27,167 bases of DNA from Cyclobacteriaceae bacterium (GCA_028279155.1 JANQST010000228.1:1-27167); one strand, 5' to 3'. Positions 7,948 to 16,535 are shown, counted from the first letter of the stretch. Notes: generated by a model not told the origin, from the sequence alone. Program-made: numbers and translations.

Positions 7948-8700
7948 GTGATCCGCCATATTTTTTTGTGTTTAGTAATCCTGAGCAGCTGCAAATCATA
8001 CAAACAGGACATACTGTTTCAGTACGACAAGAAGTTTACTGAAGATGATTTGGCCAATGCGACTGAACCGGTAGATTCTAACTACATCCTTAAACCAAAC
8101 GACGTTCTTTTACTTGACGTCTTCACAAATAAAGGTGAAAGGTTGATTGACCCAAATTTTGAAATGCTTCAACAAGGAGGAGGAGGTCAAGTTCAACAGC
8201 AAAGAGATCGGTTTCAATATATTATCCAGGCTGATAGCATGGTGTTATTTCCGTTGATTGGCGAGCATAATCTTGTGGGAATGACACTACTTGAAGCAGA
8301 AATAAAAGTTGCTGAGGAATTTGGGGATGTGTACATTGATCCTTTTGTTAAACTGAGAATCAACAACAGAAGAGTTTTTGTTTTAGGATCTCCGGGAGGG
8401 CAGGTTATTCCATTAGCCAATGAAAATATGCATTTGGTTGAAGTTTTAGCCATTGCTGAAGGCGTTCAGCTGGGAGCTAAGGCTCAGAACATAAGAGTAA
8501 TCAGAGGTGATTTGGTTTATGAAGTAGATCTGAGTACGATAAGCGGAATGCAGGAAACCAATTTGGTTGTTGAGCCTGGAGATATCATTTATGTGGAACC
8601 TTGGCGAAGACCTTGGCTCGAAACATTGAGGGATGTTTCTCCAGTTTTGAGTTTAACTGCTAGTATTCTTACATTAATAGTGGTTATACAGAATTTGTAA
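7948..8700 (+). CDS. Outer-membrane polysaccharide export lipoprotein (OPX/Wza family)
   Basis: A 250-residue OPX protein that conducts capsule or exopolysaccharide across the periplasm and outer membrane. The signal peptide ends in a lipobox LSSC (Cys about 15), so it is lipid-anchored. The Poly_export domain begins YILKPNDVLLLDVFTN. A Gly/Gln-rich stretch (QQGGGGQVQQQRDR, near residues 72-85) interrupts it, and the domain goes on as ADSMVLFPLIGEHNLVGMTLLEAE. One SLBB domain follows (RVFVLGSPGGQVIPLANENMHLVEVL), and the protein ends in a hydrophobic helix (SPVLSLTASILTLIVVIQNL). This short architecture is usual in Bacteroidota. The start is GTG and there is no ribosome binding site. The kinase gene begins 2 bases after the stop, which indicates translational coupling. 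Confidence 0.92.
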   Translation: MIRHIFLCLVILSSCKSYKQDILFQYDKKFTEDDLANATEPVDSNYILKPNDVLLLDVFTNKGERLIDPNFEMLQQGGGGQVQQQRDRFQYIIQADSMVLFPLIGEHNLVGMTLLEAEIKVAEEFGDVYIDPFVKLRINNRRVFVLGSPGGQVIPLANENMHLVEVLAIAEGVQLGAKAQNIRVIRGDLVYEVDLSTISGMQETNLVVEPGDIIYVEPWRRPWLETLRDVSPVLSLTASILTLIVVIQNL

Positions 8701-8702
8701 AA

Positions 8703-11075
8703 TTGAGTACTGACTATCAATCAAATGGCCAATACGAGTCTGAAAAGGACTTTTTCGAATCTTTCGATTTGGAACGTTTTTGGTATGTGCTTAAACGGAG
8801 CAAGTATTGGATCATTGGTTTTATATTCTTGGTTGTTTCGGGAGCCTATCTATACGTTCGCTACACCAAGCCGCTGTACAAGTCCGATTCCATCATAAAA
8901 CTGGAATTCCAAAGTGAAGCAAATGCGCTGGGATTGGCGAATGCATTTAATGCGCAAGATCAAAACGAAATTTCGGGAGAAATCGAGCTGCTACGATCTA
9001 AGCTTTTTTTCTCAAGAGTAGTAGAGGCTGCTGACTTGGATGTATCATACCATCTGTACGGACGATATCTAACTGATGAGCGATACAAAAATTCGCCTTT
9101 TGTTGTATCTCACAAAATATTGAATACCAGCTATTATGATTTCCCATTCGATGTTGAAATAATAAGTTCTGACGAATTTGAGCTTACCTATACTAAAAAT
9201 GGAAGTGAGGTTGTCAATCAATATAGATTCGGAGAAGAGATTAGAACATCGGATTTCAATTTTCTTATAGAAAAGACAAGTTTTTTCACTGAAGATCTGA
9301 AGCGAGTTTTTTACTTCACAGTGAATAGTCGTGATGCACTCATTAATTATTTGCAAAGCAGGGTAGAGGTGATTCCTGAAAATTTTAGTGCAAAAACGAT
9401 ACGAGTATCATTGACTGATCATAACCGATTCAAAGCTAGAGACCTGGTTAATTTGATTGATTCACTATACCTGGATTATACACGTGAAGTAAAGAACCAG
9501 GCGCTGGAGCAAAAAATAAGTTTCCTTGACGAACAAATTGAAAAAACGGAAGACAAACTTCAGGAATACGAAAACTACTTTGAGCGATTTACCATTGAAA
9601 ACAGGACTACTAACCTGAATGAGGATCTCAATAGAACCATTGACCAGTTAGCTCAGCTAGATTCAGTCATTTTTAGTTTGAAAAAAAGAATTAAGGATGT
9701 TCAAAGACTTGAAAACCAGCTCAAAGCCAATTTAACCCTCTCTCTAAACCCAATTTCTATCGGGAGGTTGCCGACTGCTTTGGATCAACAATTGGATGAG
9801 TACATAAGTTTAACACAAGAACGTGAACTCAAATTGGGGTCATACAATGAGACCTCATACATCATTCAGCAGGTAGATTCCAAATTGACGAAATCTAGAA
9901 TTAACCTAACCTCTCTTTTTTCGGGATATAGAAAAAGCATGGACGATCGGCTAACCCTCATGGAAAGCCAGCGATCAGCCTTGGAAGTAAACTTGTCTTC
10001 GCTTCCGTCAATGCGCACAGAATTTGGAAAAACGAATAGAGTTTATTCACTCGAAGAAGAATTCATGCTGTCCTTGCAACAGTCGAAAATAGGATTGGAA
10101 ATCACAAGAGCTGGGACCGTAACTGATAACGTTATTTTATCTTCAGCATCATTGCCAGGAGCTCCTATTAAACCTCAAAAGTTCATGATAATGGCAGCTG
10201 CCATCGTCATGGGAGTTGTCGTTAGCCTTGTTTTCTTATTGATTAAATACCTGGCACACAATAAGGTTGCTGGGATTAAGGAGCTGGAGAAATTGGTAAA
10301 CGTTCCTGTATTAGGATCGATACCAAAGTATACAAGAAACGACCTTGACCATACCGCATTGGTGGTTAAGAGCAACTCTAAATCTTCTCTTAGTGAGGCA
10401 CTGAGAACAATGAGAACCAACATGGATTTTATCGATGCAAAAAATGGATCAAAGCTTGTAAGTATTACTTCGACCGTTCCCGGGGAAGGGAAAACATTTG
10501 TTGCCGCAAACCTCGGAGCAATCATTGCTATGACAAACCAAAAAGTTTGCATTGTTGACCTTGATATGAGAAAGCCAAAGGTCCATTTGGCATTTGGTGG
10601 AGTTTCTTCTCAAGATGGTATGAGCACCTTGATTACCAAGAAGAGCAATTTAAAAGCCAGTATTCAAAAAACTGAAATAGAAAATTTGCATTTTGTATCT
10701 GCTGGCCCCACTCCACCCAATCCTTCGGAATTGCTGCTCCAGAATGAATTTGAAGATCTCTTGGCAGAATTGAAAAAGCAGTTTGATGTAGTAATACTAG
10801 ACACACCACCTGTTGGATTGGTCACAGATGCCAGATTGGCAATGGTTAAATCTGATATTCAATTGTATGTTGTTCGCGCTGACTATTCCAAAAGGAACTT
10901 TTCAAAAGTGATTAATGACCTTAAAGCTTCAGGACAATTCTGTAATATCACAGTAGTGCTAAACGCAATTTCTTCAACACCAGGATACGGTTATGGGTAT
11001 GGCAATGGCTACAATTATGGTTACTACGAAGATGGAGTTAAGAAAAACTCAGTCCTTTCCAAAATCTTTTCCTAA
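8703..11075 (+). CDS. wzc: Wzc-type polysaccharide co-polymerase with C-terminal tyrosine autokinase
   Basis: A 790-residue inner-membrane protein that sets chain length and drives export of capsule or exopolysaccharide through cycles of tyrosine phosphorylation. Order of parts: an N-terminal Wzz-like domain with a first membrane helix at about 33-52 (YWIIGFIFLVVSGAYLYV); a long periplasmic region with coiled coil near 260-330; a second helix near 495-518; and a cytoplasmic BY-kinase with Walker A VPGEGKT (about 592-598), Walker A' VDLDMRKP (about 617) and Walker B VVILDTPPVGLVTDA (about 696). A C-terminal tyrosine cluster follows (GYGYGYGNGYNYGYY, about 761-776), the autophosphorylation site. 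The start is TTG two bases after the previous stop; no ATG or GTG alternative keeps the N-terminal helix. It overlaps the phosphatase start by one base (TAATG). Confidence 0.95.
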   Translation: MSTDYQSNGQYESEKDFFESFDLERFWYVLKRSKYWIIGFIFLVVSGAYLYVRYTKPLYKSDSIIKLEFQSEANALGLANAFNAQDQNEISGEIELLRSKLFFSRVVEAADLDVSYHLYGRYLTDERYKNSPFVVSHKILNTSYYDFPFDVEIISSDEFELTYTKNGSEVVNQYRFGEEIRTSDFNFLIEKTSFFTEDLKRVFYFTVNSRDALINYLQSRVEVIPENFSAKTIRVSLTDHNRFKARDLVNLIDSLYLDYTREVKNQALEQKISFLDEQIEKTEDKLQEYENYFERFTIENRTTNLNEDLNRTIDQLAQLDSVIFSLKKRIKDVQRLENQLKANLTLSLNPISIGRLPTALDQQLDEYISLTQERELKLGSYNETSYIIQQVDSKLTKSRINLTSLFSGYRKSMDDRLTLMESQRSALEVNLSSLPSMRTEFGKTNRVYSLEEEFMLSLQQSKIGLEITRAGTVTDNVILSSASLPGAPIKPQKFMIMAAAIVMGVVVSLVFLLIKYLAHNKVAGIKELEKLVNVPVLGSIPKYTRNDLDHTALVVKSNSKSSLSEALRTMRTNMDFIDAKNGSKLVSITSTVPGEGKTFVAANLGAIIAMTNQKVCIVDLDMRKPKVHLAFGGVSSQDGMSTLITKKSNLKASIQKTEIENLHFVSAGPTPPNPSELLLQNEFEDLLAELKKQFDVVILDTPPVGLVTDARLAMVKSDIQLYVVRADYSKRNFSKVINDLKASGQFCNITVVLNAISSTPGYGYGYGNGYNYGYYEDGVKKNSVLSKIFS

Positions 11076-11794
11076 TGTTTGGCTGGAAAAAGAAAGAATT
11101 AACAACTCCTGTAGTTGATATTCACTCTCATCTTATTCCTGCAATTGATGATGGAGTCAGAACATTGGATAAGTCGATAGAAGTTGTTAAAGCCTTTTCA
11201 AAAATAGGATTTCAGAAAGCTATAACGACTCCCCACATTCACCCGAACTATCCGAATACGCATGATCAGATATTAGAAGGGCTTGAAGTGCTTCAAATTA
11301 AATTATTGTCCGAGCGTATCGATTTTGAAATTGAAGCTGCAGCAGAATACTTTGTGGACGATATTTTCATGGAAAAAATTAAAAAGAAGGAGGAAATATT
11401 GTCGTTCGGATCCAATTATGTGCTAGTTGAATCTTCGTTTATAAACAAACCATTGTTCTTCGAAACTTGTCTTTTTGAACTTCAATCAAAAGGGTATTCA
11501 CCAGTTCTTGCCCATCCTGAAAGGTACCGCTTTCTTGAAGGGGACATTGAATGGTTACAACAACTTAAGGAGATGGGTGTACTTTTTCAGGTTACCATAA
11601 GTTCATTCACAGGATTTTATGGAAAAATGCCTCAGAAAATTGCAAAGACACTCTACGAAAAAAGTATGGTTGATTTTTTAGGATCCGATCTACATAACAA
11701 CGATCAAATCAGATTTTTAAGGGAAGGCCTTCAAAACTCTATGGTTCACAAACTCTGCGCATCTCCAGGATTAAGAAATAAGTCATTACTTTAA
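11075..11794 (+). CDS. PHP-type protein-tyrosine phosphatase (CpsB/YwqE family)
   Basis: A 239-residue metal-dependent phosphatase of the polymerase and histidinol phosphatase (PHP) superfamily, which removes phosphate from the tyrosine cluster of the neighbouring kinase. Metal-binding motifs are all present: DIHSHLIPAIDDG (H17, H19), TTPHIHPNYP (H54, H56), an acidic VESSF, AHPERY (about 147) and SDLHNN (about 203). Length and motif order fit CpsB/CapC/YwqE rather than the low-molecular-weight Wzb phosphatases used by enterobacteria. The ATG overlaps the kinase stop, so kinase and phosphatase are made together. The operon appears to end here, because a strong promoter for the next gene lies directly after the stop. 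Confidence 0.93.
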   Translation: MFGWKKKELTTPVVDIHSHLIPAIDDGVRTLDKSIEVVKAFSKIGFQKAITTPHIHPNYPNTHDQILEGLEVLQIKLLSERIDFEIEAAAEYFVDDIFMEKIKKKEEILSFGSNYVLVESSFINKPLFFETCLFELQSKGYSPVLAHPERYRFLEGDIEWLQQLKEMGVLFQVTISSFTGFYGKMPQKIAKTLYEKSMVDFLGSDLHNNDQIRFLREGLQNSMVHKLCASPGLRNKSLL

Positions 11795-11797
11795 ATC

Positions 11798-11828
11798 TTG
11801 TGGAAAACTTTTCACACCGATATGTTTG
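11798..11828 (+). promoter_or_regulatory. Bacteroidota-type promoter of the TPR gene
   Basis: TTG (11798-11800), 20 bases, then TATGTTTG (11821-11828), an exact TAnnTTTG at proper spacing. The start of transcription would be near 11835, giving a leader of roughly 50 bases before the ATG at 11888. Confidence 0.62.
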
Positions 11829-11887
11829 ATTTATTCTATTAAAAGCTAATTTGAAACCGCATATTCATCATCAGGATATACCGCTAG

Positions 11888-13291
11888 ATGCACGAAGATC
11901 ATAAACGTAAGGAAGAGAGAGAGTTGATTAGGAAATATGAAGCTTTTGTTAAAAACAAAGAGAATCATTACTTCGATGAAGAGGCTTTTGTCCAAATAAT
12001 AAACTACTACTGCAATCACGAAAAGTTCAATAAGGCGCTAAGAGCAGCAAGCGTGTCATTGGATCAATTTCCCTTTTCGGTAGATCTTACCATTGAAAAA
12101 GTAGACGTTTTGGTAAAGTTGGATAGAGCTGCTGAAGCGATAGATATCTTGGAGTATACGCTTAGTATGCACCCAAATGATCCTGAGCTATTAATTCAAA
12201 AAGGTTCTGTGCACTGTGTCCTCAGTGAATTCGAACAGGCAATTGCATGCTATGAAAGTGCAGTGATAAATGTAGAGGATAAGGATGAAGTGTACTTTAA
12301 CATTGGTATGGCGTACCAGGGCCTTGGCAAGTATTCTGAAGCTGCAGAACAATACAAAAAGGCGATTGAAATAAATATGCACAATGAAAATGCGCTCTAT
12401 GAATTGGCCTATTGTTTAGACGTTTCAGGAGAACTTGAAAGCAGCCTTTCTTATTATCAAAAGTTTATTGATCAGGATCCATATTCTGAGTACGCCTGGT
12501 ACAACATTGGGATCGTTCAAAACAAGTTGAAGCGATTTGCAGATGCAGTAGATTCCTACGAATATGCCACAGCCATTGATGATGAGTTTAGCAGTGCCTG
12601 GTTCAACATGGGCAATGCCCTAATGAACTCTGGAAAACATGAAGAAGCATTGGCGGCCTATTTAAAGACATTTGATTTGGAAGGAGCTTCTCCGGAGATA
12701 TATAGTCATATGGGTGCTGCTTATGAGAAGCTGGAGCAGTATGAACTTGCTATTAAATATTATCAAAAAGCTACCAAGTTAGATCAAATGTACCATGAAG
12801 CCTGGTATGGTGTGGGTGTATGCCTTGCACTTCAGGAAAAATGGTATGAAGCCATTCATTTTTTAAATAAGGCACTTAAACTTAGTGCAGAAAATCCTAT
12901 CTATTGGAAAGCGGTAGCAGATGCAGAATTCAAAACTGGAAACTTGGTCTCAGCCATTGACGCCTATACACAGGCAAGTGAAATGGATGCCGAGAATCCG
13001 GACGTATGGCTGGATTGGTCATTGGTCTATTATGAACAGGGCGATTATGATCAGGCAATTTCAATTCTGGAAAGTGGCCTGGATGAATGTCCATCCAACG
13101 CTGAAATGTACTACAGAGGAGTAGTCTATATGATTGGTTCTGGCAACTATAAAAGTGCAATCAATCGATTGGAAACAGCACTAATGTTGGACTATGAAGG
13201 CCACGAAGTGCTCTTTGATTTTTTTCCAAATTTACCTACTCAAAAAGCGCTATACAGGATCATAGATCAGTTCCGAAAAGACAAGGAATAG
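11888..13291 (+). CDS. Tetratricopeptide repeat protein
   Basis: A 467-residue protein built almost wholly of TPR units (about ten), from roughly residue 40 to 440. Examples are VYFNIGMAYQGLGKYSEAAEQYKKAIEI, AWYNIGIVQNKLKRFADAVDSYEYATAI and AWFNMGNALMNSGKHEEALAAYLKTFDL, each close to the 34-residue TPR pattern with the usual small and aromatic positions. The N terminus is highly charged (HEDHKRKEERELIRKYE) with no signal peptide or membrane helix, so it should be cytoplasmic. The tail after the last repeat (FDFFPNLPTQKALYRIIDQFRK) is not a TPR and may be a binding tail. TPR proteins are scaffolds, so no specific role can be given. It has its own promoter and is followed 70 bases later by the phosphosulfolactate synthase gene. 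Confidence 0.9.
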   Translation: MHEDHKRKEERELIRKYEAFVKNKENHYFDEEAFVQIINYYCNHEKFNKALRAASVSLDQFPFSVDLTIEKVDVLVKLDRAAEAIDILEYTLSMHPNDPELLIQKGSVHCVLSEFEQAIACYESAVINVEDKDEVYFNIGMAYQGLGKYSEAAEQYKKAIEINMHNENALYELAYCLDVSGELESSLSYYQKFIDQDPYSEYAWYNIGIVQNKLKRFADAVDSYEYATAIDDEFSSAWFNMGNALMNSGKHEEALAAYLKTFDLEGASPEIYSHMGAAYEKLEQYELAIKYYQKATKLDQMYHEAWYGVGVCLALQEKWYEAIHFLNKALKLSAENPIYWKAVADAEFKTGNLVSAIDAYTQASEMDAENPDVWLDWSLVYYEQGDYDQAISILESGLDECPSNAEMYYRGVVYMIGSGNYKSAINRLETALMLDYEGHEVLFDFFPNLPTQKALYRIIDQFRKDKE

Positions 13292-13361
13292 ATCATTTTT
13301 TTTATCGGATATATTTCTGATTTTTGCGGCTCGCTTAAAACAACCAAGTACGTTTCCGTTA

Positions 13362-14117
13362 ATGAATTATAATCTAAATAACCTTCCAGAAAGAACGAAA
13401 AAGCCACGAACCGAGGGGTTCACTATGGTAATGGATAAAGGACTGAGTCCTAGAGAAGTGGAGGACTTGATCGAAGTAAGTGGTGAATATATTGATATTG
13501 TAAAGCTTGGATGGGCAACATCTTATGTAACTCCCAACCTGAAAGACAAAATTGAACTATATAGAAGTGCCAATATTCCATGTTACTTAGGTGGAACATT
13601 GTTTGAAGCTTTCATTGTTAGAGATCAATTTGAAGATTTTCGAGGTGTCCTTGATAAATATAAGTTGGAGTATGCTGAAGTTTCCGATGGATCCCTTGAG
13701 ATGAAAGCTGAAGATAAGTGTGAATACATTCGAAAACTATCTGATCAAGTCACCGTGCTAAGTGAGGTAGGCTCGAAGGACGCAGCTAAAATTATCCCTC
13801 CCTACAAATGGATTGAACAGATGCAAATGGAACTGGATGCAGGTGCTTGGAAAGTAATCGGAGAAGCCAGGGAAGCCGGAAATGTTGGGCTGTTCCGTGA
13901 TTCGGGAGAAGTTCGACAAGGACTTGTTGAAGAGATTTTGACAAAAATTCCAGCTGAAAAAATCCTTTGGGAAGCTCCTCAGAAAGCACAGCAAGTATGG
14001 TTCATTAAACTGTGTGGTTCGAACGTAAACCTGGGAAATATTGCTCCTAATGAAGTAATCCCACTCGAAACCATTCGACTGGGACTTAGGGGTGATACCT
14101 TCGACTTCTTTCTTTGA
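13362..14117 (+). CDS. Phosphosulfolactate synthase-like protein (ComA family)
   Basis: A 251-residue TIM-barrel enzyme of the ComA family. The family reaction adds sulfite to phosphoenolpyruvate to give phosphosulfolactate, the first step of coenzyme M synthesis in methanogens. Segments typical of the family are GFTMVMDKGLSPREVEDLIE, IDIVKLGWATSYV, the strand IPCYLGGTLFEAF, VLSEVGSKD and the C-terminal GSNVNLGNIAPNEVIPLETIRLGLRGDT. Bacteroidota do not make coenzyme M, so the product must serve something else. Supply of sulfolactate or cysteate for sulfonolipids is a plausible but unproven use. The start is ATG with no ribosome binding site. A near-match promoter element (GATTTTTG, about 13319) precedes it. 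The stop lies 3 bases from the convergent outer-membrane protein gene. Confidence 0.87.
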   Translation: MNYNLNNLPERTKKPRTEGFTMVMDKGLSPREVEDLIEVSGEYIDIVKLGWATSYVTPNLKDKIELYRSANIPCYLGGTLFEAFIVRDQFEDFRGVLDKYKLEYAEVSDGSLEMKAEDKCEYIRKLSDQVTVLSEVGSKDAAKIIPPYKWIEQMQMELDAGAWKVIGEAREAGNVGLFRDSGEVRQGLVEEILTKIPAEKILWEAPQKAQQVWFIKLCGSNVNLGNIAPNEVIPLETIRLGLRGDTFDFFL

Positions 14118-14120
14118 TTC

Positions 14121-14750
14121 CTATTTCAATAGAAGTCCTATTGTAAATCCCGCCGAAACGGCGATTGGAAAATCATTGGTGCCATTGGTATGACTGTGAT
14201 GATATTTCCCCTCATCTTCCATGTCATAGTTATCAAATCCGTAACCAATTCCAACGTGCCAATCAATAGACATGATGTCCGCGAGAACATGCTGTCTGCC
14301 GTAGTTGATCAGAAATGCAACAGACCGGAAGCTTTCTCGAGAAGTGAACTCAGTTCCTCCGGATGTAAAATCTGTAACGTCTTCATTGTATACTGAAAGA
14401 ACAATCTCAGGTTTTATATATTTCCCGCTCAGTAAATGAGTGCCACGCAAATCTCGTGTGGCGAAATCAGGATTCAGTTTAAACTTGGGACCTCCTCTCA
14501 ATAAAAATCCACTGGGATCAGTATTATTATCAGGCTCTACGCCTAACCCTATGAACCCTACTTTGGCTTCCCATGAGAACCAATCCTTAATGTACTTTTC
14601 GTACCCGAACGTAGTGTGACCTGTCAACGGGGAAAAGAACTCCATCTTAATTATGCTTTTCTTCTGAGTCTCATAATCGGTATCTATCGTTTGGCTGAAG
14701 GCGACTGTGGTGGCTATTGCTAGTATGAATATTGATGCTATTCGTTTCAT
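14121..14750 (-). CDS. Secreted protein, probable small outer-membrane beta-barrel
   Basis: A 209-residue protein of unknown function. A clear signal peptide (MKRIASIFILAIATTVAFSQ, cut after about residue 20) is followed by alternating, aromatic-rich strands: KMEFFSPLTGHTTFGYEKYI, WFSWEAKVGFIGLGV, IKPEIVLSVYNE, SVAFLINYGRQHV, DWHVGIGYGFDNYD and FPIAVSAGFTIGLLL. It ends in a hydrophobic strand, as do eight-stranded outer-membrane barrels. It resembles the DUF3575-like or generic 'outer membrane beta-barrel' proteins of Bacteroidota. A His-rich loop (GKYHHSHTNG) lies before the last strand. The gene is divergent from the DUF368 gene with a 91-base shared upstream region, and convergent with the phosphosulfolactate synthase gene. 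Confidence 0.7.
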   Translation of the reverse strand: MKRIASIFILAIATTVAFSQTIDTDYETQKKSIIKMEFFSPLTGHTTFGYEKYIKDWFSWEAKVGFIGLGVEPDNNTDPSGFLLRGGPKFKLNPDFATRDLRGTHLLSGKYIKPEIVLSVYNEDVTDFTSGGTEFTSRESFRSVAFLINYGRQHVLADIMSIDWHVGIGYGFDNYDMEDEGKYHHSHTNGTNDFPIAVSAGFTIGLLLK

Positions 14751-14841
14751 GATATAAGGGTGGTTATTTTAATTTCAGATTTATATGTAATACAAAAAAT
14801 AAACCTTACACCCTCAAAAAGACTTTGATTAAGTTCGCGTT

Positions 14842-15729
14842 ATGAACAGTTTCATGCTTTTTCTCAAGGGCGTTGCAATGGGTGCTGCGAATGTGATTCC
14901 AGGTGTATCTGGAGGCACTGTGGCATTTATTACAGGTATTTATGAAAGACTGATTAATGCCTTGAAAAGCATCGATTTAGAATCTGTCAAGCTATTTTTT
15001 AGTGGAAACTTCAGAGAGTTCTCCAAGAGAGTGGATTTGAATTTCTTGTCTATCCTGTTTCTAGGAGTTTTTGTTAGTATCCTTAGCCTGGCAAAAATTT
15101 TAGAATTTGCATTCGAAAATCATGAAGTACTAACGCTATCGTTTTTCTTCGGACTTATTGTTGCTTCAATTTTAGCTGTTGGGCGTAAAATAGAAGTGAT
15201 CAATTTTTCATCCATTTTGTCATTCTTATTTGGTACAGCCATAGCTGTTTCAATTGCTTTCTTACCTCCAGCACAAGCCAACAATTCATTTTTCTATTTA
15301 ATGCTTTGTGGTGTTGCCGCAGTTTCCAGCATGATACTTCCCGGGCTTTCCGGTTCATACGTGCTTTTGCTCATGGGAAATTATGTGCTGGTGCTTAGAG
15401 CAGTAAGTAGTTTTGATTTTTCAATATTGGTGCCAATGATTTTAGGGTGTGTTGCAGGTCTAATTTTGCTCTCACGTCTGCTTTCTTATCTCTTTGCTAA
15501 CTATAAGGATCAGACCATCGGAATATTGACAGGGTTTGTTTTTGGATCTCTCTTGATCATTTGGCCATGGAAAACAACACTTAATGAAACATTTGATGGG
15601 AAGGAAAAAGCCATCGGTTATATCTGGAATCTCCCAGATATGAATGTTCAATTTGGAATTTCATTGGTGTTGATTATCGTCGGGTTTTTGCTAGTGTACC
15701 TTTTAGAAAAAAGATCGACGAAACAATGA
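14842..15729 (+). CDS. DUF368 family membrane protein (PopT-like undecaprenyl-phosphate translocase)
   Basis: A 295-residue polytopic inner-membrane protein with about eight to ten hydrophobic segments. The hallmark of DUF368 is the N-terminal GAANVIPGVSGGTVAFITGIYE (residues about 14-34) and its internal echo SSMILPGLSGSYVLLLMGNY in the second half, so the protein is an inverted or tandem pseudo-repeat. DUF368 proteins (PopT) were shown in Vibrio cholerae and Staphylococcus aureus to return undecaprenyl phosphate from the outer to the inner leaflet, recycling the carrier for peptidoglycan and surface polysaccharides. The protein would thus support the polysaccharide genes upstream. Transfer of the role to this species is an inference. 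It begins with ATG and is followed 62 bases later by aroE. Confidence 0.9.
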   Translation: MNSFMLFLKGVAMGAANVIPGVSGGTVAFITGIYERLINALKSIDLESVKLFFSGNFREFSKRVDLNFLSILFLGVFVSILSLAKILEFAFENHEVLTLSFFFGLIVASILAVGRKIEVINFSSILSFLFGTAIAVSIAFLPPAQANNSFFYLMLCGVAAVSSMILPGLSGSYVLLLMGNYVLVLRAVSSFDFSILVPMILGCVAGLILLSRLLSYLFANYKDQTIGILTGFVFGSLLIIWPWKTTLNETFDGKEKAIGYIWNLPDMNVQFGISLVLIIVGFLLVYLLEKRSTKQ

Positions 15730-15747
15730 AATTGGAACAACGCGTGC

Positions 15748-15765
15748 ATTCTGAAGTTTCAGAAT
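15748..15765. repeat. Perfect inverted repeat between the DUF368 gene and aroE
   Basis: ATTCTGAAGTTTCAGAAT: 8-base arms around a 2-base centre. It lies 18 bases after the DUF368 stop and 26 bases before the aroE start. The loop is too small for a good RNA hairpin and no T-run follows directly, so it fits a protein binding site better than a terminator. Function not known. Confidence 0.5.
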
Positions 15766-15791
15766 TAACTTAGTAATAAGCCTTAATTTTT

Positions 15792-16535
15792 ATGCAAAGA
15801 TTTGGACTGGTCGGATTTCCGTTAGGTCATAGCTATTCAAAAGAATTTTTTGAGAAGAAGTTTAAAGAACTTAAACTCAAGGATCATTCCTATGAATTAT
15901 TTGAAATGGAATACCTTAAAGAGTTTCCTGCTTTATGGTTAACCAATACAGATCTTATTGGGGTGAACGTAACAGTACCTCATAAGGAAAAAGTAGTACG
16001 GTTTTTAGACCATCAGGACCTGAGTGTAATTAAGGTTGGTGCTGCTAATGTAATCATGAAAAGAAAGGGAAAGTTATATGGCTACAACACGGATTATCCG
16101 GCCTTCAAAGAATCGTTGAAAAATTGGATTGGAAATTTCAAAGGAGAGGCGCTGATCCTGGGATCGGGAGGTTCATCGAAAGCAGTAGCAGTAGCGCTTG
16201 AAGAACTAAAAATAGACTCTTACCAGGTCTCAAGACGCAAAACAAAAGGAGACTACACCTACGATCAACTTTATAAGCAACCAGATATATTAAAGCGCTT
16301 CCATCTGATAATCAATACGACACCTCTTGGAATGTTCCCTAATAACGATGCGCTTCCAAGTATTCCTTATAAGCATTTATCCAAGAAGCACCATTTGTTT
16401 GATTTGGTTTACAATCCTAAAGAAACTGCCTTTATGCGCAAAGGGAAAGAGTTCGGGGCAAAGACAAAAAATGGATTCGAAATGTTACACCTTCAAGCTG
16501 AGAGAGCCTGGGAAATATGGTCAGGTAAATATTAA
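15792..16535 (+). CDS. aroE: Shikimate dehydrogenase
   Basis: A 247-residue cytoplasmic NADPH-dependent enzyme that reduces 3-dehydroshikimate to shikimate in the aromatic amino acid pathway. The substrate site is complete: GHSYSK (S14, S16), NVTVPHKEKV (K66, the catalytic lysine), GAANVI (N86) and GYNTDY (D101). The nucleotide-binding loop is GSGGSSKA (124-131), and the C-terminal FEMLHLQAERAWEIW carries the conserved glutamine. The protein is somewhat shorter than the E. coli enzyme (272 residues), as usual in Bacteroidota. The stop TAA is directly followed by the ATG of uvrB, so the two genes are likely co-transcribed and coupled. Confidence 0.95.
   Translation: MQRFGLVGFPLGHSYSKEFFEKKFKELKLKDHSYELFEMEYLKEFPALWLTNTDLIGVNVTVPHKEKVVRFLDHQDLSVIKVGAANVIMKRKGKLYGYNTDYPAFKESLKNWIGNFKGEALILGSGGSSKAVAVALEELKIDSYQVSRRKTKGDYTYDQLYKQPDILKRFHLIINTTPLGMFPNNDALPSIPYKHLSKKHHLFDLVYNPKETAFMRKGKEFGAKTKNGFEMLHLQAERAWEIWSGKY

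Noticed and set aside
14791..14801. TA-N3-TTTG on the minus strand as promoter of the outer-membrane-type gene
   Set aside because: Spacing within the box is one base too long and no TTG lies at the right distance.
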